NCBI GenBank assembly: GCA_945878705.1
Contig: CAMCUE010000045.1
Coordinates: 1-8,297 of the forward strand
Direction of reading: 5' to 3'
Source of the DNA: Ferrithrix thermotolerans DSM 19514
GTDB lineage: Bacteria; Actinomycetota; Acidimicrobiia; Acidimicrobiales; Ilumatobacteraceae
DNA: 8,297 nucleotides
This document shows positions 1 to 6,128 of the stretch, piece after piece. A program made the translations under genes and the position numbers. The notes below the pieces were generated by a model. It saw nothing but the letters and a program-made list of their open reading frames with translations. It made no database searches and was not told the DNA's origin. Each line of letters begins with the position of its first letter. Position 1 is the first letter of the stretch.

Positions 1-24
1 TAGAGTCTGCCTTGCTACGAGAAC

Positions 25-31
25 AAGGGGG
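25..31 (+). promoter_or_regulatory. Ribosome binding site of whiB
   Basis: The purine-rich run AAGGGGG ends 5 bases before the GTG at 37. It is one of the few strong Shine-Dalgarno matches in the window and it fixes the whiB start. The next two genes downstream have no comparable site. No promoter is recognisable in the 36 bases available upstream, so the transcription start is probably outside the window. Confidence 0.7.
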
Positions 32-36
32 TTCGA

Positions 37-276
37 GTGCTTGAGTTTGATGTTTCTTGGCGGGTTAAGGGAGCATGTCAAGGTCTTGACCCGGATATTT
101 TTTATCCGGACAACGAAGAGAATTCTGACGAAGCGATTTCAATCTGCAAAACATGTGAAGTGCGCATAGCGTGTCTTGATTATGCTCTTGACAGTCGCGA
201 GAAACAAGGAGTTTGGGGTGGAGTGTCGGCTCGCGAACGCCGTCGGTTGCTGCGCGTTGGACGGCGCATTGCCTAG
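37..276 (+). CDS. whiB: WhiB-family iron-sulfur transcriptional regulator
   Basis: This is a 79-residue WhiB-like protein, a family found in actinobacteria and their phages. Family members bind a [4Fe-4S] cluster that reacts with oxygen or nitric oxide, and they act on transcription, often by binding the sigma-factor domain 4. The four cluster cysteines are visible as C14, C37, C40 and C46 (C-x2-C-x5-C for the last three). They are followed by the family's G-V-W-G-G turn at residues 58-62 and a basic tail (RERRRLL, then RVGRR) that would contact DNA. There is almost no N-terminal extension, so it is a minimal WhiB. The GTG start is supported by AAGGGGG 5 bases upstream. It ends 12 bases before trpD and is probably the first gene of that run. 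Which WhiB subclass it belongs to cannot be decided by eye. Confidence 0.95.
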   Translation: MLEFDVSWRVKGACQGLDPDIFYPDNEENSDEAISICKTCEVRIACLDYALDSREKQGVWGGVSARERRRLLRVGRRIA

Positions 277-288
277 CAACGAGTTCGT

Positions 289-1353
289 GTGAGTGAAATA
301 GATTCCGCTGGTGGTTGGCCACAAATAATTTCTCAGTTGCTGTCGCGTAAAGATTTGACAGCCAGTCATGCTGGTGCAGCGATGAGGTCAGTGCTTTCGG
401 GTGAGGCAACGCCATCACAAATAACTGCGTTTATTATTTCGCTTCGTGCAAAAGGAGAAACAGAAGTTGAGCTTGAAGGAATGTTGGCTGAAGTGCGTCG
501 TGCAGCAGAGCGTGTTGCTTTGAGCGATGAAATTGCTGAGCGAGCGATAGATATTGTCGGTACTGGTGGCGATCACAGTTATTCGGTGAATGTTTCAACG
601 ATGGCGTCAATGGTTGTTGCAGGCGCCGGAATACCAGTTTGCAAACACGGCAGTCGTGCATCATCTTCAAAGAGTGGCGCAGCCGATGTACTTGAAGCTC
701 TTGGTGTCGCTATTGAATTAGATGGCCCAAGTGTTACACGGTGTGTTGAAGAAGCAGGTTTTGGTTTCTGCTTTGCGCAAAGATTTCATCCAGCATTTCG
801 TTTCACCGGCCCATCACGCCGGGAAATTGGTGTGCCAACAGTTTTTAATTTGCTTGGACCAATGGCCAACCCTGCACCAGTCTCGTTTATGGTTGTCGGC
901 GTCGGAGACCCTAAGGCAGCCAGCGTGATGGCTCATGCATTGGTCACACGAGGGGTAAAACGAGCCTGGGTCGTTCATGGTCACGGCGGACTCGACGAAC
1001 TTTCATTGAGCGGTCCATGTCCAGTTGTCGAAATGCAAAACGGCGAATTGCGAGAATTTGAGATTGATGCAAGTTCGCTTGGTCTTGCTTTTGCTGATGT
1101 TGCTGCAGTCCGTGGTGGCGAACCACGCGACAACGCGAAGATGTTTCGCGAAATGTTAGACGGAACTAAGAATGCAATTCGAGACATCGTGGTACTTAAT
1201 GCGGCAGCCGGAATCGTCGTATCTGGCAAGGCAGTTGATATGTCAGAAGGTGTCGAGATGGCAAAAGCCTCAATAGATTCTGGTGCGGCGCGAGATGTAT
1301 TAGATGAAGTGATACGCGTAAGTGTTGATGCTGCCAAGCACATGGCACACTAA
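289..1353 (+). CDS. trpD: Anthranilate phosphoribosyltransferase (tryptophan biosynthesis)
   Basis: TrpD transfers phosphoribose from PRPP to anthranilate in the cytosol, the second step from chorismate to tryptophan. The 354-residue length is normal. Visible landmarks are the N-terminal helical domain (about 10-75), the PRPP-binding GTGGD loop at 91-95, N-V-S-T at 101-104, K-H-G-S-R at 119-123 followed by the S-S-K-S-G-A-A-D stretch, R-R-E-I-G-V-P-T-V-F-N-L-L-G-P further on, and the metal-site G-L-D-E-L segment. K-H-G-S-R has Ser122 where most family members have Asn. The GTG start at 289 retains the complete N-terminal domain, although no clear Shine-Dalgarno precedes it; translation may depend on whiB, which ends 12 bases earlier. 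No other trp gene is in the window. I am confident of the family and fairly confident of the substrate. Confidence 0.95.
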   Translation: MSEIDSAGGWPQIISQLLSRKDLTASHAGAAMRSVLSGEATPSQITAFIISLRAKGETEVELEGMLAEVRRAAERVALSDEIAERAIDIVGTGGDHSYSVNVSTMASMVVAGAGIPVCKHGSRASSSKSGAADVLEALGVAIELDGPSVTRCVEEAGFGFCFAQRFHPAFRFTGPSRREIGVPTVFNLLGPMANPAPVSFMVVGVGDPKAASVMAHALVTRGVKRAWVVHGHGGLDELSLSGPCPVVEMQNGELREFEIDASSLGLAFADVAAVRGGEPRDNAKMFREMLDGTKNAIRDIVVLNAAAGIVVSGKAVDMSEGVEMAKASIDSGAARDVLDEVIRVSVDAAKHMAH

Positions 1354-1367
1354 AATAATCCGAGACT

Positions 1368-2219
1368 ATGAACACATTAAATAATTCTGTCGCTGTTCGC
1401 GTGCCTGCAAGTTCTGCAAACATTGGGCCTGGTTTTGATGTGCTCGGTATGGCACTGTCGTTGCATCTTGAGGCAGGCTTTGGTTCGTCGCCCGCGGATT
1501 CAGTTGAAGCAACGGCTAATCATCCAACGCTCGTGGCATTTAATCATTGCGGAGGACAAGGCCCGTTGTGGGTTCGCTCACAAATGCCGATGGGTAAAGG
1601 CATGGGGTTTAGTGGAGCCGCACGAATCGCAGGTGTTTCGCTTGCGCATGCACAAAAAAATGGTACTGATGAAAGTGTTTTTGCTGCTGCGCAAACAGAA
1701 CTTTTAGCGATCGCAACAGAACTTGAAGGACATCCTGACAATGTCGCGGCGTCTCTACTTGGTGGAGTAGTTGCCAGTGTGGCCGGCTCAACTGTTCGAA
1801 TTCCTTCACCGCTTGACCCCGCGATAATTGTTTGGGTGCCACAGGAGCAGACATCGACCAAAGAATCTCGTACCAAACTTCCAACGACTTTGCCGTTTGC
1901 AGATGCGGTATTTAATGTCGGACGCACTGCGCTGTTGGTTGCAGCACTAGCGGCTGGCGATATTTCGGCGCTGCGTATCGCGACGCAAGATCGGTTACAT
2001 CAGGATGTTCGGTTCAAAAAAGTTCCTGGATCGCAAGCGGCATTAAATGTTTTGCTCGAGGCTGGTGTTTGGTGCGCTTGGCTATCTGGTTCGGGTCCGA
2101 CAGTTGCGGCGATGTGTAGTCACACAGATGCTCAACATATTGTAGAAAAGTTGCCGCATCACGGGTCAACAATGGTTTTGCGGATTGCCGAACGAGGCGC
2201 ACAACTTCTCGCAATTTAG
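1368..2219 (+). CDS. thrB: Homoserine kinase, GHMP family (threonine biosynthesis)
   Basis: Homoserine kinase phosphorylates L-homoserine with ATP, giving the substrate of threonine synthase. The 283 residues are slightly short for ThrB (usually about 300). GHMP motif 1 is at 12-30 (V-P-A-S-S-A-N-I-G-P-G-F-D), very close to ThrB proteins. Motif 2, the ATP phosphate loop, is at 74-85 but reads P-M-G-K-G-M-G-F-S-G-A-A instead of the usual P-x3-G-L-G-S-S-A-A. E-G-H-P-D-N at 120-125 is typical of homoserine kinases, and motif 3 is S-G-S-G-P-T at 240-245. ATG at 1368 keeps motif 1 near the N terminus as expected. The gene begins 14 bases after trpD, probably in one operon, with no good ribosome site. 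Another GHMP kinase substrate is possible but less likely. No hom or thrC gene is nearby. Confidence 0.87.
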   Translation: MNTLNNSVAVRVPASSANIGPGFDVLGMALSLHLEAGFGSSPADSVEATANHPTLVAFNHCGGQGPLWVRSQMPMGKGMGFSGAARIAGVSLAHAQKNGTDESVFAAAQTELLAIATELEGHPDNVAASLLGGVVASVAGSTVRIPSPLDPAIIVWVPQEQTSTKESRTKLPTTLPFADAVFNVGRTALLVAALAAGDISALRIATQDRLHQDVRFKKVPGSQAALNVLLEAGVWCAWLSGSGPTVAAMCSHTDAQHIVEKLPHHGSTMVLRIAERGAQLLAI

Positions 2220-2252
2220 ATCTGTCAAAACTCTGCTACACCCTCTAGGCAG

Positions 2253-2273
2253 TATTGATTAACGCAATCAATA
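2253..2273. repeat. Inverted repeat, 8-base arms, possible operator
   Basis: TATTGATT (2253-2260) and its exact reverse complement AATCAATA (2266-2273) flank the 5-base spacer AACGC. The arms are AT-rich and not followed by a T run, so this does not resemble a terminator. Its position between two gene runs and 26 bases before a start codon suits a protein-binding operator. The regulator is unknown, and a chance palindrome is possible. Confidence 0.35.
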
Positions 2274-2286
2274 TCAAGATAAAACA

Positions 2287-2292
2287 GAGGAG
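2287..2292 (+). promoter_or_regulatory. Ribosome binding site of the small Cys-rich gene
   Basis: GAGGAG lies 7 bases before the GTG at 2300. It decides the start of the small gene: an in-frame TTG at 2255 would add 15 residues but lies inside the inverted repeat and has no ribosome site. The strength of this site marks 2300 as the likely head of a new operon. Confidence 0.75.
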
Positions 2293-2299
2293 ACCAAGA

Positions 2300-2542
2300 G
2301 TGCAAAATTCCCCCCGAATTCCAGTTACAGGCCAAGAGTTTCCAAACAATGGTGCGATAGAGATTAATTGCGATACTTGCGTCATGCGGGCGAGTGCCGC
2401 GTGTGATGATTGTGTTGTTTCGTTCTTTTGCGACGAATCCAGTGAGCCTGCAGTGGTTTTGAACCTAGAAGAACAAAGAACTCTAAGAATGCTTGCAAAT
2501 GCCGGAATGGTGCCTACGCTTCGGCATCGTGCAGTTAGCTAA
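2300..2542 (+). CDS. Small cysteine-rich protein of unknown function
   Basis: This is an 80-residue protein with no assigned function. From the GTG start it has C-D-T-C at 24-27, C-D-D-C at 35-38 and a further Cys at 44, a layout suited to binding zinc or a small iron-sulfur cluster. The remainder is a short acidic linker and a C-terminal helix ending in L-A-N-A-G-M-V-P-T-L-R. From memory, short uncharacterised actinobacterial proteins share this design (paired CxxC, then L-A-x-A-G-L-V-P-x-L-R), but I could not check that. The start is fixed by GAGGAG 7 bases upstream. The 3' end overlaps the most likely queG start by 14 bases, suggesting translational coupling. There is no signal peptide or membrane segment, so it is probably cytosolic. 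The gene is well supported; its role is not. Confidence 0.8.
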   Translation: MQNSPRIPVTGQEFPNNGAIEINCDTCVMRASAACDDCVVSFFCDESSEPAVVLNLEEQRTLRMLANAGMVPTLRHRAVS

Positions 2543-3686
2543 GAAAACAGCCAATAAATCGGTTCGGGCAGAGCCTTCAAAAGACTCGGCGATTTCATCA
2601 GTTCGCTACGGCGAGCAACTTATTGCAATTGGTATTGCAGCAGGGTTGCACCGAGTCGGCATAACTAACGCGCAAGTGTTGCATCGCGCTCGAACTGCAC
2701 TGACCGAAAGAAAATCGCTTGGGTTGCACAACGAGATGCAATTCACTTATCGCAATCCAGTAAGAAGCACCGATCCGACGAGCACGATGGCGTCGGCAAA
2801 ATCAATAATCGTTGGTGCGCGATCGTATGCCACAGAGATGCCGCCAAGCCCGAATGAAGTCTCGGCCCGAGTGGCTCGGTATATGTGGGTTGATTATTAC
2901 GAGCTGCTTAAAGTGGGGCTACAAAAAATTGCGTTACAACTAAAAGACGACGGCTGGCGGGCAATTGTTTTGGCTGATGACAATTCGATAGTAGATCGTG
3001 AAGTCGCCTATCAAGCAGGTCTTGGATGGTATGGCAAAAATGCGAATCTTTTAATTGAAGGTGCCGGAAGTTATTTTGTACTTGGCAGTGTGATCACAGA
3101 TGCACCACTAGGACCAATTGCAACTTTGGTTGATGATGGCTGTGGATCATGCCGCCGCTGTCTAGACAATTGTCCAACGCAAGCGATAATCGCTCCGGGC
3201 GTTGTTGATGCTCGAAAATGCTTGTCATGGTTGTTGCAAAAACCTGGAATATTTGATCCCGCGTATCGCGTTGCATTGGGCGATCGCCTTTATGGATGTG
3301 ATGATTGCCAAGAGGTTTGTCCGCCAACAGTTCGCCGTGCAATTGTCGAAAGTTCTGGTGTTAAACCAAGGGCATGGGTTGATGTGATGTCAATTCTTGC
3401 TCTAGATGATCAAACTCTGCTGACGAAATTCAAGGCATGGTATATCTCTGATCGTGACCCAAAGTGGCTCCGCCGAAACGCTCTGATAATTCTCGGCAAC
3501 ATTGGTGATTCGTCTGACGAGGCGACTCAATTAATTCTCAAACAATATTTAGTTGATCCTGATCCAGTTTTGAGAGCCCACGCAGTTTGGGCTGCTGCCA
3601 GGTTAGGTCTAAAACAGTTTTTGCCGGCGAGCGATAGAGATCCGATTGTGCAGGCTGAACTCGACTCGCTGCCAAGCGTAAAGTAG
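2529..3686 (+). CDS. queG: Epoxyqueuosine reductase (tRNA queuosine modification)
   Basis: QueG reduces epoxyqueuosine to queuosine in the wobble position of GUN-anticodon tRNAs, using cobalamin and two [4Fe-4S] clusters. Numbered from the GTG at 2529 (385 residues), the ferredoxin-like module has C205, C208, C211 and C215-P, then C231, then C257, C260 and C264-P, which is the eight-cysteine pattern of the family. Upstream is the catalytic domain with A-G-L-G-W-Y-G-K-N, and the C-terminal 70 residues look like HEAT-type helical repeats (R-R-N-A-L-I-I-L-G-N-I-G and similar), as in longer QueG proteins. The start is uncertain: TTG 2493, ATG 2499 and GTG 2529 are all in frame and none has a good ribosome site. 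I chose 2529 because it minimises overlap with the preceding gene. It is followed by pimB after 6 bases. No other queuosine gene is in the window. Confidence 0.93.
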   Translation: MQLAKKTANKSVRAEPSKDSAISSVRYGEQLIAIGIAAGLHRVGITNAQVLHRARTALTERKSLGLHNEMQFTYRNPVRSTDPTSTMASAKSIIVGARSYATEMPPSPNEVSARVARYMWVDYYELLKVGLQKIALQLKDDGWRAIVLADDNSIVDREVAYQAGLGWYGKNANLLIEGAGSYFVLGSVITDAPLGPIATLVDDGCGSCRRCLDNCPTQAIIAPGVVDARKCLSWLLQKPGIFDPAYRVALGDRLYGCDDCQEVCPPTVRRAIVESSGVKPRAWVDVMSILALDDQTLLTKFKAWYISDRDPKWLRRNALIILGNIGDSSDEATQLILKQYLVDPDPVLRAHAVWAAARLGLKQFLPASDRDPIVQAELDSLPSVK

Positions 3687-3692
3687 AAGCAG

Positions 3693-4811
3693 ATGAAGCA
3701 TCTTTTAGTAACGAATGATTTTCCACCAAAAGTTGGTGGCATTCAGAATCTTCTGTACGAGTGGTGGCGTCGCTTGCCACCAGAAACTTTTGCAGTTTTG
3801 ACAAGCCCATATCAAGGCTCACGAGAATTTGACAGCGCGCAAAATTTTTTAATTAGGCGAACGCCTGAGCCAGTTCTGCTTCCACATCCGATTATGGCTC
3901 GACGAATAAATGAAATGGCTCACGAAGTTGGTGCTGAGTTAATTGTTCTTGACCCTGCAGTGCCACTCGGAATCATTGGACCGTGGCTGGACCTGCCGTA
4001 TGCAGTTGTTCTGCACGGAGCGGAAGTGACTGTCCCTGGTCGACTTCCGGTATCAAAAAAAGTTCTCAGCAATGTTTTGCGCAAAGCTTCGATAGTGATT
4101 GCTTCAGGTACATATCCTGCAAAAGAAGCACAGCGTGCGGCTGGTCGTAGTTTGGACATCTCAGTTGTAACTCCTGGTGTTGATATCCAAAGGTTCAGAC
4201 CGCTATCGCAACAGCAAAAAATTGCTGCGCGCGCACACTTTTCGATTGACGAAAACGCAGATCTTATTGTCGGTATCAGTCGCCTCGTGCCGCGAAAAGG
4301 TTTCGATGTTTTGATTCGGGCTGCGGCACATTTAGTGAATGATTTTCCTAATTTGAGATTGGTAATTGGCGGTAGTGGTCGTGACCGTAATCGACTTGAA
4401 CGAATTATTCGAGAATTGCGGGCGCCAGTAACGATGCTGGGTCGAATTAGTGATGACGATCTGCCGATGCTTTATGGTTGCGCCGACATTTGCGCGATGC
4501 TTTGTCGCTCTCGTTGGGGAGGTCTTGAACAAGAAGGGTTCGGAATCGTTTTTGCTGAAGCAGCGGCATGTGGTGTGCCTCAAATTGCTGGTCGAAGTGG
4601 TGGTGCAGCCGATGCGGTTGCAGATGGCGAAACCGGACTAATAATTCGCAATCCAGAACGGGTAGACGATGTCGTCACTGGATTGCGACAATTGTTGAAC
4701 GATGAAGATCGACGGAAAAAGATGGGCGAGGCGTCAAGATTGCGTGCTGAGAATCTCTTTGATTACGACAAACTTGCATTGACTTTGGGCAAGGTGTTGA
4801 AAGCGCTCTAG
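3693..4811 (+). CDS. pimB: GT4 glycosyltransferase, PimB-like PIM mannosyltransferase
   Basis: PimB adds the second mannose, from GDP-mannose, to phosphatidylinositol mannoside on the cytoplasmic face of the membrane. The 372-residue protein has the GT-B two-domain layout. The N-terminal T-N-D-F-P-P-K-V-G-G-I-Q (7-18) closely matches PimB proteins. H-G-A-E is at 108-111, the start of the donor domain is V-T-P-G-V-D, the nucleotide-sugar phosphate contacts are R197 and K202 in S-R-L-V-P-R-K-G, and the E-x7-E pair is E281 and E289 in E-G-F-G-I-V-F-A-E. There is no membrane segment, as expected for a peripheral enzyme. ATG at 3693 starts directly before the conserved N terminus, 6 bases after queG. 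A different acceptor (another mannosyl or glucosyl lipid) cannot be excluded, so the family is certain and the exact substrate likely. Confidence 0.85.
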   Translation: MKHLLVTNDFPPKVGGIQNLLYEWWRRLPPETFAVLTSPYQGSREFDSAQNFLIRRTPEPVLLPHPIMARRINEMAHEVGAELIVLDPAVPLGIIGPWLDLPYAVVLHGAEVTVPGRLPVSKKVLSNVLRKASIVIASGTYPAKEAQRAAGRSLDISVVTPGVDIQRFRPLSQQQKIAARAHFSIDENADLIVGISRLVPRKGFDVLIRAAAHLVNDFPNLRLVIGGSGRDRNRLERIIRELRAPVTMLGRISDDDLPMLYGCADICAMLCRSRWGGLEQEGFGIVFAEAAACGVPQIAGRSGGAADAVADGETGLIIRNPERVDDVVTGLRQLLNDEDRRKKMGEASRLRAENLFDYDKLALTLGKVLKAL

Positions 4812-4830
4812 TTTGTGGTGTAATAGTGGG

Positions 4831-5262
4831 GTGCCTGATTCAGCATCCGAGTTCGAAATCATCGAAGCCACCCCTGAGCATTGTTTTGCGGTCGCTACTG
4901 ATGTTGAAAGTTATCCAGTTTGGGCACACGATGTTAAGGAAGCGACGATTCGCGAGCGCGACGGTGAGTCACGACCAGTTCTTGTTGACTATCGTGTCGC
5001 GGCACTCGGTCGAAGCACAAGTTACTCACTAAAGTATGACTATTCGCAAGCACCGAAAAGTATTTCGTGGCATCTCGTACAAGGTGATATTGAGCGGGCG
5101 ATTGATGGTGAGTACCGTTTTGAACCAGAAGGTACAGCAACAAAAGTTACATATGTTTTATCGATTGAGTTGATAGTTCCAATTCCTGGTTTCATTAAAC
5201 GTCGTGCCGAAGGCCGCATCTTGCATACCTTGAAAGAACTAAAGGATCGCTGCGAATCGTGA
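4831..5262 (+). CDS. SRPBCC-superfamily lipid/ligand-binding protein
   Basis: This is a 143-residue protein of the START/polyketide-cyclase (SRPBCC) fold, a helix-grip domain with a hydrophobic ligand cavity. The opening F-E-I-I-E-A-T-P-E-H-C-F-A-V and the D-V-E-S-Y-P-V-W stretch are characteristic. Alternating hydrophobic strands follow, then the C-terminal helix from I-P-G-F-I-K-R-R onward that would close the cavity. No catalytic residue can be named. GTG 4831 is preferred because it leaves the usual short N terminus; TTG 4813 in the same frame would add six residues and lies 2 bases after the pimB stop. The stop overlaps the next start by 4 bases (GTGA). From memory, M. tuberculosis TB16.3 (Rv2185c) is a protein of this fold near pimB, so a role with envelope lipids is plausible but unproven. 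Confidence 0.87.
   Translation: MPDSASEFEIIEATPEHCFAVATDVESYPVWAHDVKEATIRERDGESRPVLVDYRVAALGRSTSYSLKYDYSQAPKSISWHLVQGDIERAIDGEYRFEPEGTATKVTYVLSIELIVPIPGFIKRRAEGRILHTLKELKDRCES
5241..5246 (+). promoter_or_regulatory. Ribosome binding site of the ROK kinase
   Basis: AAAGGA lies inside the end of the SRPBCC gene, 12 bases before the GTG at 5259. The spacing is longer than ideal, but with the 4-base GTGA overlap it supports translational coupling between the two genes. Confidence 0.45.
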
Positions 5263-6116
5263 CGGCAGTTGCCGGCATTGATGTCGGTGGAACAAAGTGT
5301 CTCGGAGTTTTGTTCGAGGGCGGAGAGATTGTTAAATCTGTTCGTCGCCCGACACCTCATGCCGATGAATTAGTAAAGACTCTTGCGGAGATTGCACGCG
5401 AATTAGGAAATTACAAAACTCTTGGAATCGGAGTTCCTGGATTGATAACGCCTGAAGGTGTAGTTCGCGAGTCGCCAAATTTGACCGGTGCGATCGAACT
5501 TGATTTACGTACTCAACTACAAAAAGAACTCGGTCACGAAATTGATGTCGAAAATGACGCAACTTCGGCGGCGTATGCAGAGTGGCAATTTGGCGCTGGT
5601 CAAGGTGCAACCGACATGTGGATGGTCACCTTAGGCACGGGTATTGGTGGCGGTTTCGTGTCTGGTTCAAAATTGCAACGAGGTAGTCATGGTTTTGCTG
5701 GCGAGATTGGCCACATGATTGTCGAGAGTCAAGGAATTTTGTGTCCATGTGGGCAACGCGGGTGTTGGGAGCGTTATGCATCAGGTTCTGGACTGGCAAC
5801 AATTGCAGGTGGCGAGCGCGGCGAAGAAGTCATTGCTCGTGCGGTTGCTGGCGATAAGCAGGCGCTCGGTTTTCTTGACACGTTTGGCAAGTGGGTGGCG
5901 ATTGGTTTGGTTAACTTGACCAATATTACTGATCCGAATGTGATTGTGATTGGTGGCGGTCTTGCCGAAGCAGCAGATTCAGTGATGCCACATATCAAGA
6001 GTTGGTATAAAAAATTACTTTACGCACCAGATAATCGTCAGCATCCTGATTTGCGTGTGGCGCAACTTGGTGAGAGCGCGGGCGCAATTGGTGTCGCACT
6101 ACTCTCGGCGCTTTAA
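5259..6116 (+). CDS. glk: ROK-family sugar kinase, probable glucokinase
   Basis: ROK kinases phosphorylate hexoses. Actinobacterial members of this size are mostly glucokinases making glucose 6-phosphate, some using polyphosphate as well as ATP. The 285-residue protein shows the phosphate loop D-V-G-G-T-K at 8-13, G-V-P-G, the catalytic-aspartate segment E-N-D at 98-100, the second phosphate motif L-G-T-G-I-G-G-G, the sugar and zinc-site H152 in G-E-I-G-H, and the ROK zinc-binding C-P-C-G-Q-R-G-C-W-E at 162-171. It has no N-terminal helix-turn-helix, so it is an enzyme rather than a ROK repressor. The GTG start overlaps the preceding stop (GTGA), placing it last in the run that begins at 2300. 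Glucose is the most likely substrate, but mannose or another hexose cannot be excluded. It converges on glpK with 12 bases between stops. Confidence 0.9.
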   Translation: MTAVAGIDVGGTKCLGVLFEGGEIVKSVRRPTPHADELVKTLAEIARELGNYKTLGIGVPGLITPEGVVRESPNLTGAIELDLRTQLQKELGHEIDVENDATSAAYAEWQFGAGQGATDMWMVTLGTGIGGGFVSGSKLQRGSHGFAGEIGHMIVESQGILCPCGQRGCWERYASGSGLATIAGGERGEEVIARAVAGDKQALGFLDTFGKWVAIGLVNLTNITDPNVIVIGGGLAEAADSVMPHIKSWYKKLLYAPDNRQHPDLRVAQLGESAGAIGVALLSAL

Positions 6117-6128
6117 ATAATTAAATAA

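Larger units (their letters stand above)
2220..2299. other. Intergenic region between two gene runs
   Basis: This 80-base gap is the largest non-coding stretch in the window and separates the whiB-trpD-thrB run from the next one. It holds an AT-rich inverted repeat and a strong ribosome site for the small Cys-rich gene. I see no GC-rich hairpin followed by a T run, so no intrinsic terminator, and no convincing -35/-10 pair. Whether transcription stops, restarts or reads through here cannot be settled by eye. Confidence 0.6.

Noticed and set aside
65..418. Minus-strand open frame (117 codons) across whiB and trpD
   Set aside because: It overlaps two genes with clear family motifs, and its translation shows no motif.
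1544..1927. Long minus-strand open frame (127 codons) opposite thrB, and a similar one of 120 codons at 981-1343
   Set aside because: They mirror well-supported genes, and their translations are low-complexity (rich in Ser, Thr, Ala and Pro) with no recognisable motif.
2255..2283. Promoter made of TTGATT (-35) and GATAAA (-10) with a 17-base spacer
   Set aside because: Each hexamer matches only 4 of 6 positions, and the implied transcript start would fall in or after the GAGGAG ribosome site, removing it.
2255..2299. TTG 2255 as start of the small Cys-rich protein
   Set aside because: It has no ribosome site and lies within the inverted repeat, whereas GTG 2300 has GAGGAG at ideal spacing.
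4813..4830. TTG 4813 as start of the SRPBCC protein
   Set aside because: GTG 4831 is a more common start and gives the usual short N terminus; the extra residues show no family resemblance. This is not fully decided.
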